A DNA stretch of 64,000 bases, from the NCBI RefSeq assembly GCF_013201725.1, contig NZ_CP053835.1, forward strand, positions 1,178,001 through 1,242,000, read 5' to 3'. The DNA comes from Arcobacter defluvii. GTDB lineage: Bacteria; Campylobacterota; Campylobacteria; Campylobacterales; Arcobacteraceae. The position numbers and the translations under genes were made by a program. The notes beneath the pieces were generated by a model that searched no databases, was not told the origin of the DNA, and was given only the letters and a program-made list of their open reading frames with translations. Shown here in pieces: positions 27,354-35,918 of this stretch; position 1 is the first letter of the stretch; each line of letters begins with the position of its first letter.

Positions 27354-27677
27354 TCAAATTCTATTTTGTGTTTTATTTTTTAACTTTTCATCAATATCTT
27401 TTTTATTATTTGATAAATCATAAATAAAGGAAAAAATTTCTGCAACAGCTTTATACATAGAACCTGGTATCTCTTTATCAATATCAATCTGAGATAAAAG
27501 TTCTATTAAATCTTCATCTTTTTGAATAGGAATATTATTTTCTTTTGCAATTTTTATGATATTAGATGCAGTTTCCCCTTTTCCTTTTGCTGTTAATTTT
27601 GGTGCATTATCTTTTTCAATATCATATTTTAGTGCAACGGCTTTTTGTACAAAGTTTTTATTTATATTTTCTTGCAT
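27354..27677 (-). CDS. FlhB C-terminal-domain paralogue (FlhX-like)
   Basis: 107 residues that match only the cytoplasmic C-terminal domain of FlhB, the export substrate-specificity switch: QKAVALKYDIEKDNAPKLTAKGKGETASNIIKIAKENNIPI. In FlhB this follows the autocleavage motif NPTH; here the corresponding residues are NFVQ, so it cannot self-cleave and would resemble the released FlhB-CC fragment. Such stand-alone paralogues are known in Campylobacterota. It is encoded two bases after the FliK gene, with which FlhB interacts. Confidence 0.82.
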   Translation of the reverse strand: MQENINKNFVQKAVALKYDIEKDNAPKLTAKGKGETASNIIKIAKENNIPIQKDEDLIELLSQIDIDKEIPGSMYKAVAEIFSFIYDLSNNKKDIDEKLKNKTQNRI

Positions 27678-27679
27678 TT

Positions 27680-29554
27680 TTATACTCTTATATCAATTCC
27701 AGAACTAATACTTTGATTATAGGCATTATTCATATAGACTTGTGTTGGTTTATTCTCTTTTTTTTCATCTTCATTCATATCAAGAAGTTTGATATTTACT
27801 GGAATTAAATTTACACTATTTAAAGCAATTTTTAATTTTTGCATATTATCTCTAATTGCAACTTTGAAATGTTCTCTTTGGGCATATATTGTTAAATCAA
27901 GTTTATTTTTATCATATAATCCCAGCATTAAATCAACTTTTCCAAAATCTTTTAATGTAAGATTAATTTGACAATAAAATTTATCTTCTTCACCTTTTTT
28001 CATATTTATTGTTCCATCTTCCATCATTTCCCAAAAAAATGGAAGATAAACATAATTTGAATTTGAAGTTAAAGAAGTTAATTGATGATAATCTATTTGC
28101 GTTAAAAGTTTATCAATTTGTTTTGATATATCTTGAGATTTTGCATCAGTTTTTGAAGATAAATCATCTTGCATTTGTAATAAAACAGATTTCATATCAT
28201 CTGTAATTTTTACATCTGTTTTAGGATTATTTGATATATCTTGAATTATATGTTCAACTTTATCTACTAATTTTGTTAGATGATTTTGTAAATTTGAATT
28301 ATTAGGATTTAATACTTCTAAGCTCTCTTTTAAATTGTTTAAAAGAGGAGTTAAATTTGATGCAAAATTATTTGAAAATGTACTTAAATTATTTGAAGAA
28401 GTAAGAAGATTTTGTAAATTCTCACCTTTTACAAATAAATCAGGCATTTTTAAAAGATTATCAATCATTGGTAAAATATTTTTATTTTGAAAAATAGGAC
28501 TTTGAATAATATCATTTTTAATTTGACCTAATAACTCTTTAGTTTGTGTATTAATCACTTCTTTTGCTTGTAGATTTTGTAAAGGAGCATCTTGGGTCAT
28601 CAAAGAATTTAGTTGAGTTGAAAGATTTGCTAAACTTTGTGTTTGAGTCGGAGTTAATGAATTATTTAAATTTTGTAAAGCTGTTGTAAGAGATTTTAAA
28701 TTATTAGTAAATTCTACATTTGTATTTGTAGTTTGATTACTATTTTGTGGAGTTTGTAAAAGTTTATTTAAAAGCTCATTTACTTGTTTTGCTTGAGGTG
28801 TATTTATATCTTTTACTAAATTTTGAATTTGATTTAAAACACTATTTTCTACTTTTGATTCTACTAAAGAGCCATTATTTACCAAAGAATTTAGTTGAGT
28901 AGTAAGATTTGACAAATTTTGTGTTTGAGTTGGAGTTAATGAACTATTTAAATTTTGTAAAGCTGTTGTAAGAGATTTTAAATTATTAGTAAATTCTACA
29001 TTTGTATTTGTAGTTTGATTACTATTTTGTGGAGTTTGTAAAAGTTTATTTAAAAGCTCATTTACTTGTTTTGCTTGAGGTGTATTTATATCTTTTACTA
29101 AATTTTGTATTTGATTTAAAATAGTTTCAAGTTTTGTATTTGAATTTTGTGATAATTTTGATTCTAAAAATACACCTGAATTTTTGAGTTGTTCTTTTAG
29201 TGTGTTTGCATCCATATCTTTTATATTTTTTAAAAAATTTTCAATTAATGGTTTAAATTTTTGTAAATTTTCATCTTCAGAAATATTTTCAAGTAAATTT
29301 GATAAGTTTGAAGATACATTTCCTAAATCTTTAAAAATATTAGAATTTTTTAAAATATTTTCAATAGTTGTGTTTGATTTTGTTCCATCTTTTAGATTAG
29401 TAAATAACTCTTTTAATACATCAGTTGCAGATGTAGAGTTATTTTTAACCATTTGTTCTAAACTTTTAGTATCTGCTTCTTTTAATACATCTTTTAGAAC
29501 TTTGTTATCATTTGTAGTAAGAATATTTAATAAAGTACTATTTGAAACTAACAT
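27680..29554 (-). CDS. fliK: Flagellar hook-length control protein FliK-like
   Basis: 624 residues, Asn/Gln/Thr-rich and almost cysteine-free, as expected for a secreted hook ruler. The C-terminal domain (about 505-600: EEDKFYCQINLTLKDFGKVDLML, VAIRDNMQKLKIALNSV) resembles the FliK/Flg_hook domain that contacts FlhB. The ruler part contains a tandem repeat of 94 residues beginning QIQNLVKDINTPQAK. The ATG at 29554 has no ribosome site and a TATACT ends six bases upstream, so the mRNA may be leaderless. The FlhB paralogue follows. Confidence 0.85.
   Translation of the reverse strand: MLVSNSTLLNILTTNDNKVLKDVLKEADTKSLEQMVKNNSTSATDVLKELFTNLKDGTKSNTTIENILKNSNIFKDLGNVSSNLSNLLENISEDENLQKFKPLIENFLKNIKDMDANTLKEQLKNSGVFLESKLSQNSNTKLETILNQIQNLVKDINTPQAKQVNELLNKLLQTPQNSNQTTNTNVEFTNNLKSLTTALQNLNSSLTPTQTQNLSNLTTQLNSLVNNGSLVESKVENSVLNQIQNLVKDINTPQAKQVNELLNKLLQTPQNSNQTTNTNVEFTNNLKSLTTALQNLNNSLTPTQTQSLANLSTQLNSLMTQDAPLQNLQAKEVINTQTKELLGQIKNDIIQSPIFQNKNILPMIDNLLKMPDLFVKGENLQNLLTSSNNLSTFSNNFASNLTPLLNNLKESLEVLNPNNSNLQNHLTKLVDKVEHIIQDISNNPKTDVKITDDMKSVLLQMQDDLSSKTDAKSQDISKQIDKLLTQIDYHQLTSLTSNSNYVYLPFFWEMMEDGTINMKKGEEDKFYCQINLTLKDFGKVDLMLGLYDKNKLDLTIYAQREHFKVAIRDNMQKLKIALNSVNLIPVNIKLLDMNEDEKKENKPTQVYMNNAYNQSISSGIDIRV
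28601..29132. repeat. Tandem 282-bp duplication inside fliK
   Basis: The segments starting at 28601 and 28883 align base for base with an offset of 282 (94 codons). They are almost identical from about 28664 to 28840 and its partner at 28946 to 29122, and more diverged at the 28601 side. The duplication is in frame and lengthens the ruler region of FliK. Confidence 0.9.
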
Positions 29555-29559
29555 GAGTT

Positions 29560-29608
29560 AAGTATAACATAATCTAAACAGGAATTAAACACTTTTTTAG
29601 TTATACTT
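29560..29608. promoter_or_regulatory. Symmetrical divergent promoters of fliK and the Tat-type gene
   Basis: AAGTATAAC at 29560-29568 and GTTATACTT at 29600-29608 form an inverted repeat. Each holds a -10 element TATACT: minus strand 29566-29561, plus strand 29602-29607. Exactly six bases separate each -10 from the start codon (ATG 29554 and ATG 29614). The minus-strand copy is an extended -10 (TGTTATACT). Transcription would begin at or next to the start codons. Confidence 0.6.
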
Positions 29609-29613
29609 TTTTT

Positions 29614-30108
29614 ATGAAAAGAAGAACTTTTATTAAATTTACTACTGCTTGGGCTCTTTTATTATCTTCAAATATAGTAATTGCAAGAATTATTTCAAAA
29701 AATAATTTAATCATTTTAGATGAAATACTGAATATAATCTTCCCAAAAACTTCAACAATGCCAAGTGCAAGAGAATTTAAAGCTTTAAATTATTTAGTTC
29801 AAAATATTTCACATAAAACTTTTGATGATGATGACAAGGTTTTGATTGTTGATGGAACAAAAGATTTTATTGAAAGTTTTCCAGAATTTTTGAATTTGAA
29901 AGAAGATGAAAAAAAAGAGTTGATTTTTAGAATTATAAAAAATAGTTCTTATGCAAAATCTTGGATTTCAAAACTTACATATTATGGAGTTGAAGCTATG
30001 TTTAGTGACCCAATTTATGGTGGAAACTTTGAACAAATTGGATGGAATAGTGTAAAACATAATATTGGCTATCCACGACCTTTAAAGACTTACGGACAAA
30101 AAATATGA
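29614..30108 (+). CDS. Gluconate 2-dehydrogenase subunit 3-like protein, Tat signal
   Basis: 164 residues. The N-terminus KRRTFIKFTTAWALLLSSN fits a twin-arginine signal (RRxFIK), so the protein is probably exported folded, together with its flavoprotein partner. The rest matches the small gamma subunit found beside membrane-associated GMC sugar/alcohol dehydrogenases (LDEILNIIFPKTSTMPSAREF, NSVKHNIGYPRPLK). The 4-bp overlap with the GMC gene supports the complex. No ribosome site is seen. Confidence 0.8.
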   Translation: MKRRTFIKFTTAWALLLSSNIVIARIISKNNLIILDEILNIIFPKTSTMPSAREFKALNYLVQNISHKTFDDDDKVLIVDGTKDFIESFPEFLNLKEDEKKELIFRIIKNSSYAKSWISKLTYYGVEAMFSDPIYGGNFEQIGWNSVKHNIGYPRPLKTYGQKI

Positions 30109-31760
30109 TATATGATGTTTGTGTTATTGGAAGTGGAGCAGGTGCTGGTCCAATAATCTATGAATTAAGTCGTGCTGGTTTAAAAGTTTGTGTTTTAGAA
30201 AAAGGTGATATTTACGATGAAAAAGATTTTTCAAAAGATGAAATTGTAGTACGCCGTGATATTTATACACCAAATTTAAAAGAAGAATATCATACTATTG
30301 AAGAGTTTATTGATGGTTCTTGGACTAAGTTTCCAACTTATGAAAGTGGTTGGAGTTTTTGGAATGGCTCACTTCTTGGAGGTTCTTCAAACTTTATGAG
30401 TGGATATTTCCATAGACTTAAACCAAATGATTTTAAATTAGCTTCAATTTATGGAGTCCCAAAAAATTCAAATATCGTAGATTGGCCTATAAGTTATGAA
30501 GAGTTGGAACCATACTATACAAAAGTTGAAGAGCTTGTTGGAGTTTCTGGAAAGGTTCAAGAATATGCTTTTTTAGAACCAAGAAGTACAAAAGATTTTA
30601 TTTATCCACCTTTAAATGAAAATAAAATAGTTGATTTGATAGATAAAGTATGTAAAGATTTGGATTATACTTGTATAAAAACTCCAAGAGCAATTATTTC
30701 AAAACAAAAAGATTTTAGAAATCCTTGTTATTACTCAAATTATTGTGGTTCATATGCTTGTTCAAGTGGAGCAAAAGGAAGTTCACGGGCAAGTTTAATA
30801 AAAGATGCACTTCTTACAAATAATGTAGAAATAATTCCAAATGCTTTTGTTATAAAGTTAAATACAACAACAGATAAAAAGATAAAAAGTGCTACATATT
30901 TAACAAAAAATGGAACTAAAAAAGAGCTTGAAGCAAAACTTTTTGTAGTTGCTGCTCAAGCTGTTGAAACTTCAAGATTATTACTTAACTCAAAAGATGA
31001 AAATTTCCCCAATGGAGTTGCAAATAATAGTGGAAATGTAGGTAAAAATTTCCTTTCAAGTAGTGGTGGAATAATTAGTGCTACTTTTGATGAAACACAT
31101 CTTCCTTTAAAAGATTTACATGCTTCTGGACTTTTTGTAAATAGGTCAATTATGGATTGGTATTATACAAAAGAGTTCAAAGGAGGAGTTATTGATGTAC
31201 TTTTTGAACATCAAAATCCTATACGAAGAGCATCAAGTTTACGATGGGATGAAAATGGAGATTTAAGAATAGGAGAAGAGTTACAAAATACTATATTTGA
31301 AACCTTTACAAAAACTAGAACTTTAAATATGGAAATTTTTCTTGATTGGACACCAAATGATAATGCTTTTATAAGTGTTGATGAAAAATATAAAGATAAA
31401 TATGGCATTCCTGTTGCAAATATAAGAATTGGCGCTCATGAAAGAGATTTGAAAATTGCAAATTTTATAAAAGAAAAAGCACTTAAAGTTTTTGAAAAAA
31501 TGGGTGGTAAAAATATAGTTTCAGATATATCAGCACTTCCATCTTCCAATTTACAAGCTGGTGGTTGTAGATTTGGAGATAATCCCAAAACTTCAGTTTT
31601 AAATAAATATTGTCAAGCTCATGAAGTTTCAAATCTATTTGTTACAGATGGAAGTTTTATGCCAACAGGTGGAAGTGTTCCTTATACATTTACTATTTAT
31701 GCCAATTCATTTAGAGTTGCAGAATACATAAAAAATAATTATAATAAGATAATAGTTTAA
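30105..31760 (+). CDS. GMC-family FAD oxidoreductase (large subunit)
   Basis: 551 residues. The FAD-binding Rossmann motif VIGSGAGAGPIIYELSRAG is at residues 7-25; GSLLGGSSNFMSGYFHR near residue 90 is the GMC flavin loop; the C-terminal VTDGSFMPTGGSVPYTFTIYA is the conserved end motif of sugar/alcohol dehydrogenases. No signal peptide: export would be piggyback with the Tat subunit. The usual third subunit, a multi-haem cytochrome c, is not encoded next to it. The substrate cannot be told from sequence. Confidence 0.88.
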   Translation: MIYDVCVIGSGAGAGPIIYELSRAGLKVCVLEKGDIYDEKDFSKDEIVVRRDIYTPNLKEEYHTIEEFIDGSWTKFPTYESGWSFWNGSLLGGSSNFMSGYFHRLKPNDFKLASIYGVPKNSNIVDWPISYEELEPYYTKVEELVGVSGKVQEYAFLEPRSTKDFIYPPLNENKIVDLIDKVCKDLDYTCIKTPRAIISKQKDFRNPCYYSNYCGSYACSSGAKGSSRASLIKDALLTNNVEIIPNAFVIKLNTTTDKKIKSATYLTKNGTKKELEAKLFVVAAQAVETSRLLLNSKDENFPNGVANNSGNVGKNFLSSSGGIISATFDETHLPLKDLHASGLFVNRSIMDWYYTKEFKGGVIDVLFEHQNPIRRASSLRWDENGDLRIGEELQNTIFETFTKTRTLNMEIFLDWTPNDNAFISVDEKYKDKYGIPVANIRIGAHERDLKIANFIKEKALKVFEKMGGKNIVSDISALPSSNLQAGGCRFGDNPKTSVLNKYCQAHEVSNLFVTDGSFMPTGGSVPYTFTIYANSFRVAEYIKNNYNKIIV

Positions 31761-31819
31761 ATAATTTTTTAAAATAAAGTTTGATATTATCTGCTGTTTA
31801 AAAAATGAGGAGTTTTTTT

Positions 31820-32731
31820 GTGAAAAAAATAATAATAATTTCAAGTTTAGTTTTATATCTTTTTGCAAGTGATGATTATGTTCCTTTAAGTAATTTATCA
31901 CAAGAAAAAAAAGTTGAATACAATTTTATAAATAAAAAAACTGAAATTAACACTGCTGGAAACAATGAATATGAAAAAATTGAAAATATAAATAAAAATG
32001 ATAATATTCAAACATTTAAAGATGAAATAATTGAAGAAAAACAAGAACTATCAAAACCAATAAATAATGAGTTTGTAAGAGAATACAAAAAAGATAATAT
32101 TTTAAAAGATGAAAAAAAAGTTTCTCAAAGTAATTTTAGTAAAGATTTTTCAATAACACCAAAATTAACATATTCTTTTTTGAAAACAGATATTTATGGT
32201 ACTAATAAAGTTAGTGTTTTGGATGAAACAAATGAAGTTATTCCAGAAATATCTTTTAAATATAAAAATCATATATTAAAAGCTGATTTTATGGATTCAA
32301 AAGCATATTTTAATAATGTACTTTTAATTGGGTCTGATTTAGAAACGACAACAAAATGGAATAAACTATATTATTTATATAATTTTAAAAATGCAAATTT
32401 AGGTATAGCTTATAACAAATTTGATTTAGATTGGAAAGTTATAAAATACAATGTTGTATTATCAAATACTGAAGAGTTTCCTACTTTAGAATTTCATATG
32501 AAAAATGAAGATGATAAGCTGCAAGTTGAATATGGAGTTTCATATGGAAAAAATCATAATATAGATTATGTTTATGAGTATTATGTAAATCTAGGTTATA
32601 AATTACTAAATAATGATGCACTGATTTTAAGTGCAGGATATAAAAATAGAACATTAGATTTTGAAGATGATATAAATGGATATAAATTCCAATATAAAGG
32701 ACCTATTTTAACTTTAGGTGCAACATTTTAA
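31820..32731 (+). CDS. Predicted outer-membrane beta-barrel protein, unknown function
   Basis: I do not recognise the family. With GTG 31820 as the start (GAGGAG seven bases upstream, which the ATG at 31805 would overlap) the protein begins with a signal peptide (KKIIIISSLVLYLFA). A lysine- and glutamate-rich low-complexity stretch follows to about residue 105, then alternating strands rich in Tyr, Asp and Asn to a C-terminus LTLGATF that ends in phenylalanine, as outer-membrane barrels do. Transcribed alone, 59 bases after the GMC gene. Confidence 0.6.
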   Translation: MKKIIIISSLVLYLFASDDYVPLSNLSQEKKVEYNFINKKTEINTAGNNEYEKIENINKNDNIQTFKDEIIEEKQELSKPINNEFVREYKKDNILKDEKKVSQSNFSKDFSITPKLTYSFLKTDIYGTNKVSVLDETNEVIPEISFKYKNHILKADFMDSKAYFNNVLLIGSDLETTTKWNKLYYLYNFKNANLGIAYNKFDLDWKVIKYNVVLSNTEEFPTLEFHMKNEDDKLQVEYGVSYGKNHNIDYVYEYYVNLGYKLLNNDALILSAGYKNRTLDFEDDINGYKFQYKGPILTLGATF

Positions 32732-32820
32732 AACTTGAAACATTACACTTTGTAATATTTTATCTTCTATAAAAAACTTTTAGATATAATAAACTTTATT
32801 AGAAAAATAAGGTTTATTAT

Positions 32821-33171
32821 ATGCAAAATATCCAAATCTGGCATAATCCAAAATGTTCAAAATCAAGAAATGCAATGACACTTTTAGAAGAAAAAGGTAT
32901 AAATGCTAATATTGTAAAATATCTAGAAACATCACCTTCAAAAGAGCAATTAAAAGATGTACTAAAAAAATTAAATATGAAAGCTAGTGAGCTTCTTAGA
33001 ACTGGTGAAGATATTTATAAAGAGTTAAATCTTAAAAATGTAATTGATGAAGAACAATTGATTGAAATTATGGTTGAACATCCAATTTTAATAGAAAGGC
33101 CAATTATTATAAAAGGCGATAAAGCTGTAATAGCAAGACCTATTGAAAAATTAGAAGAATTACTTAAATGA
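32821..33171 (+). CDS. ArsC/Spx-family reductase (YfgD-like)
   Basis: 116-residue thioredoxin-fold protein of the arsenate-reductase family. The catalytic cysteine is in WHNPKCSKSRNAM (Cys12), and the basic residues in ERPIIIKGDKAVIARP match the family. No ars operon genes are nearby, so the role may be a general reductase rather than arsenic resistance. A TATAAT at about 32776-32781 precedes it. It overlaps the next gene by 4 bp and heads a small operon with the RecD2 gene. Confidence 0.85.
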   Translation: MQNIQIWHNPKCSKSRNAMTLLEEKGINANIVKYLETSPSKEQLKDVLKKLNMKASELLRTGEDIYKELNLKNVIDEEQLIEIMVEHPILIERPIIIKGDKAVIARPIEKLEELLK

Positions 33172-33533
33172 CTTTTGAAATAAATGAAAAACAACAACGA
33201 ATCAAATATATAAGAGTTTTAGAAAAATTTTTTACAAGAACTATTTCATTATTAAAAATAGAAAACTTTGATAAAGAATTATTTAAACAAAGAACTAAAA
33301 AAAATTACGAAGATATGAAAAAAACTCAAGAAGTTGAATTATATTCAGAATATTATACAAATTTAAAAGTATTTATCTTAAAAACAGTAAATTATACACA
33401 AAATCATAGTGAAACTTTTGAGGAAGAAAGAGCAAACTTGTTAAAAGATGCAAATCTTCTTCAAAAAGAAAAAAATAAAAGTAATTATAAAAAAGATAAA
33501 CATAAAAAACATAAATTTAATGATGGATATTAA
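33168..33533 (+). CDS. Conserved-looking small protein, unknown function
   Basis: 121 residues, highly charged and mostly helical, with a Lys/His-rich tail (KKDKHKKHKFNDGY). No motif recognised. It overlaps the ArsC-like gene by 4 bp and the RecD2 gene by one base (TAATG), so it is a translated member of that operon. The basic tail suggests nucleic-acid contact, which is a guess. Confidence 0.65.
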   Translation: MTFEINEKQQRIKYIRVLEKFFTRTISLLKIENFDKELFKQRTKKNYEDMKKTQEVELYSEYYTNLKVFILKTVNYTQNHSETFEEERANLLKDANLLQKEKNKSNYKKDKHKKHKFNDGY

Positions 33534-35860
33534 TGCAAGAAGAGTATAAAAGTTTTAAATTATCTGGAATTATAAAAAAAGTTCTTTATAAAAATGACGA
33601 AACAAAATACATAATTGCTGTTTTAGAAAATAATCAAAAAATTTGTGGTGCATATTTTGATACGGATATTGAAAAAATTGTAGGTGAAGAAGTTATATTA
33701 AAAGGAAATTGGATTACTCATAAAAAATATGGAGTTCAATTTGAATTTGATACTTTAGAACTTAAAGAAGCAGAAATGTTTTTTTTTCTTACAAAAATTG
33801 TAAAAGGTGTTGGAAAAAAATTTGCTCATGAACTTTTGGAAAAATATTCAGAAGATGAATTAGTTGAGATATTAAATGAAAGGTCAAATGAACTTTTAGA
33901 TTTCAAAGGAATAAAAGATAAAAAACTTGAAACTATTGTTTCTTCTTGGCAAAAATTTAAGCATTTACGTGAATTAGGTTCTTTTTTGGCAAAGTTTGGA
34001 GTTACTTCAAATCTTATTACAAAAATATATTCAAGTTTAGGAGAAGTTGAAAATCTTATAGATAAAATCAAAGAAAATCCATATATTTTAATAAACATAA
34101 AAGGAATTGGATTTAAAAGAGCTGATGAAATAGCAAAATCTTTAGGAATTGACCCCAAATCAGAGTTTAGAATAATGGCTTGTTTAAACTATACTTTAAG
34201 AGAATATTGTGATAACAATGGAAATTCTTCAATAGATAAATTTCATTTGTACAAACTTTTAGATGAAAGTTTGAGATTTTCAAATGAAGAAATGTTATAC
34301 GAACAGGCAATATCAAAAATGTTAGTTGAAGAAAATATTTTTGTTACAAGTGAAAATAGGCTTGCTCTTTCAATGCTTTATTATGCTGAAAAAAGAATTT
34401 TAGATTTTTTTAGTAGACGAAAAAATGAAAAAAACAGAAAAATTATCGCAAACTTTGATGAATATTTAGTAAAAAAACAGCAGACTTTAGGATTTGATTT
34501 AAGTGAAGAGCAGAAAAAAGCAGTTGAACTTATAAATAATGGTGATAAAACACTTTTTTTGATAGGTTATGCTGGAACTGGAAAATCAACTTCAAGTAGA
34601 GCAATACTAGAACTTCTTGAAGAAATTATGAGTTATGATGATATTATGACTATTGCACTTAGTGGAATAGCATCTCAAAGAATAAGTGATACAACTGGTT
34701 ATAATTCTTCAACAATACAAAGTTTACTTGTAAAACATAAAGAGAAAGATTTTTTTCCATATAAAGCTATTTTACTTGATGAAGCTTCTATGGTAAATTC
34801 TGTAACTTTTTATCAAATTGTTTCAAAAATTGATGATGATACAATTTTTATTATTGTTGGAGATGATGGACAATTACCAGCAATTGGTGCTGGTAATGTA
34901 TTAGCTGATGCTATAAAATATGAATTAGCTCCAATTTGCAAGCTAACTAAAATTTATAGACAAAATGAAAATCAAGCAATAGCTGTAATTGCAAATGATA
35001 TAAGAAAAGGTGAATTACCTGATTATAAACAAGAGTATGAAGATTTTAAATTTATTGATGTTTCTATTTCAAATTATTATTCAAGAAAAAATTCAGTTTC
35101 TACAAATGAATTTGCTGATTTAAGAGGTGAAAATAGTGAATATATTTTAAATAATATTTTAAATATTTCTTCAACTTATATACAAGATTATTATGATTTT
35201 ATAAAAAAGAAAAAAATATCAAAAGCTTTGACACTTTTTCAAGTAATTACTCCTATGAAAGGTGGGATTTTAGGTGTTGATAATTTAAATATTCAACTTC
35301 AAAAACTTTTTAATCATACAAAAGGAAAAGCTTTTGTATCAAAAATTTATGAATATAAATTAACAGATAAAGTTATTCATATAAAAAATGAAAATATGCG
35401 AGCTCAAACAATGAGTATGTATAAAAATGCTTCAACTGATTTTTTAGAAAGAAGAGTTTATAACGGTCAATTAGGACTTATAATAAAGCTTGATTTTGAT
35501 GAAGAAAAATGTATTGTTTTATATCCAAATGATGATATGGTTGTATTTTATGATTTTGAAAATGTACATCATCTATTATCTTTAGCTTATTGTTTAACTA
35601 TTCATAAAACTCAAGGTATGGAATATGATAATGCTTTAATTCCTATGAGTTTTTCTCACTATATCATGCATAATACTAAGCTTTTATACACTGCAATTAC
35701 AAGAGCAAAAAAGATGTGCTTTATTGTAGGAGAAGAAGAAGCTTTTAAAAGTGCTTGTAAAAAACTTGAAATCACTATTAGAGAATCAGTTATAAATGAT
35801 TTATTAAGTAAAAAAGAGCTAAATATTGACTCTTCTAATATAGAAATGATAAGCGTTTAA
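33533..35860 (+). CDS. recD2: RecD2-type ATP-dependent DNA helicase
   Basis: Superfamily 1B helicase that moves 5' to 3' and is not tied to RecBC. 775 residues: an N-terminal OB-like part (FKLSGIIKKVLYKN), helix-hairpin-helix segments (VKGVGKKFA, IKGIGFKRADEIAKSLGI), then helicase motif I LIGYAGTGKSTSSRA near residue 345, motif II ILLDEASMVN, motif III VGDDGQLPAIG and motif VI YTAITRAKK at about 725. The SH3-like insert TIHKTQGMEYD lies just before. A role in replication-fork repair is known for the family. Confidence 0.92.
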   Translation: MQEEYKSFKLSGIIKKVLYKNDETKYIIAVLENNQKICGAYFDTDIEKIVGEEVILKGNWITHKKYGVQFEFDTLELKEAEMFFFLTKIVKGVGKKFAHELLEKYSEDELVEILNERSNELLDFKGIKDKKLETIVSSWQKFKHLRELGSFLAKFGVTSNLITKIYSSLGEVENLIDKIKENPYILINIKGIGFKRADEIAKSLGIDPKSEFRIMACLNYTLREYCDNNGNSSIDKFHLYKLLDESLRFSNEEMLYEQAISKMLVEENIFVTSENRLALSMLYYAEKRILDFFSRRKNEKNRKIIANFDEYLVKKQQTLGFDLSEEQKKAVELINNGDKTLFLIGYAGTGKSTSSRAILELLEEIMSYDDIMTIALSGIASQRISDTTGYNSSTIQSLLVKHKEKDFFPYKAILLDEASMVNSVTFYQIVSKIDDDTIFIIVGDDGQLPAIGAGNVLADAIKYELAPICKLTKIYRQNENQAIAVIANDIRKGELPDYKQEYEDFKFIDVSISNYYSRKNSVSTNEFADLRGENSEYILNNILNISSTYIQDYYDFIKKKKISKALTLFQVITPMKGGILGVDNLNIQLQKLFNHTKGKAFVSKIYEYKLTDKVIHIKNENMRAQTMSMYKNASTDFLERRVYNGQLGLIIKLDFDEEKCIVLYPNDDMVVFYDFENVHHLLSLAYCLTIHKTQGMEYDNALIPMSFSHYIMHNTKLLYTAITRAKKMCFIVGEEEAFKSACKKLEITIRESVINDLLSKKELNIDSSNIEMISV

Positions 35861-35918
35861 CGAACATAAAAGCAACTTTTTTGTATTATCTCTAAAATTT
35901 TTAAGAGGATTATATTTT

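Noticed and set aside
29184-29561. 125-codon open frame antisense to fliK
   Set aside because: Low-complexity shadow of the repeat-rich FliK gene; Phe/Ser-rich and without motifs.
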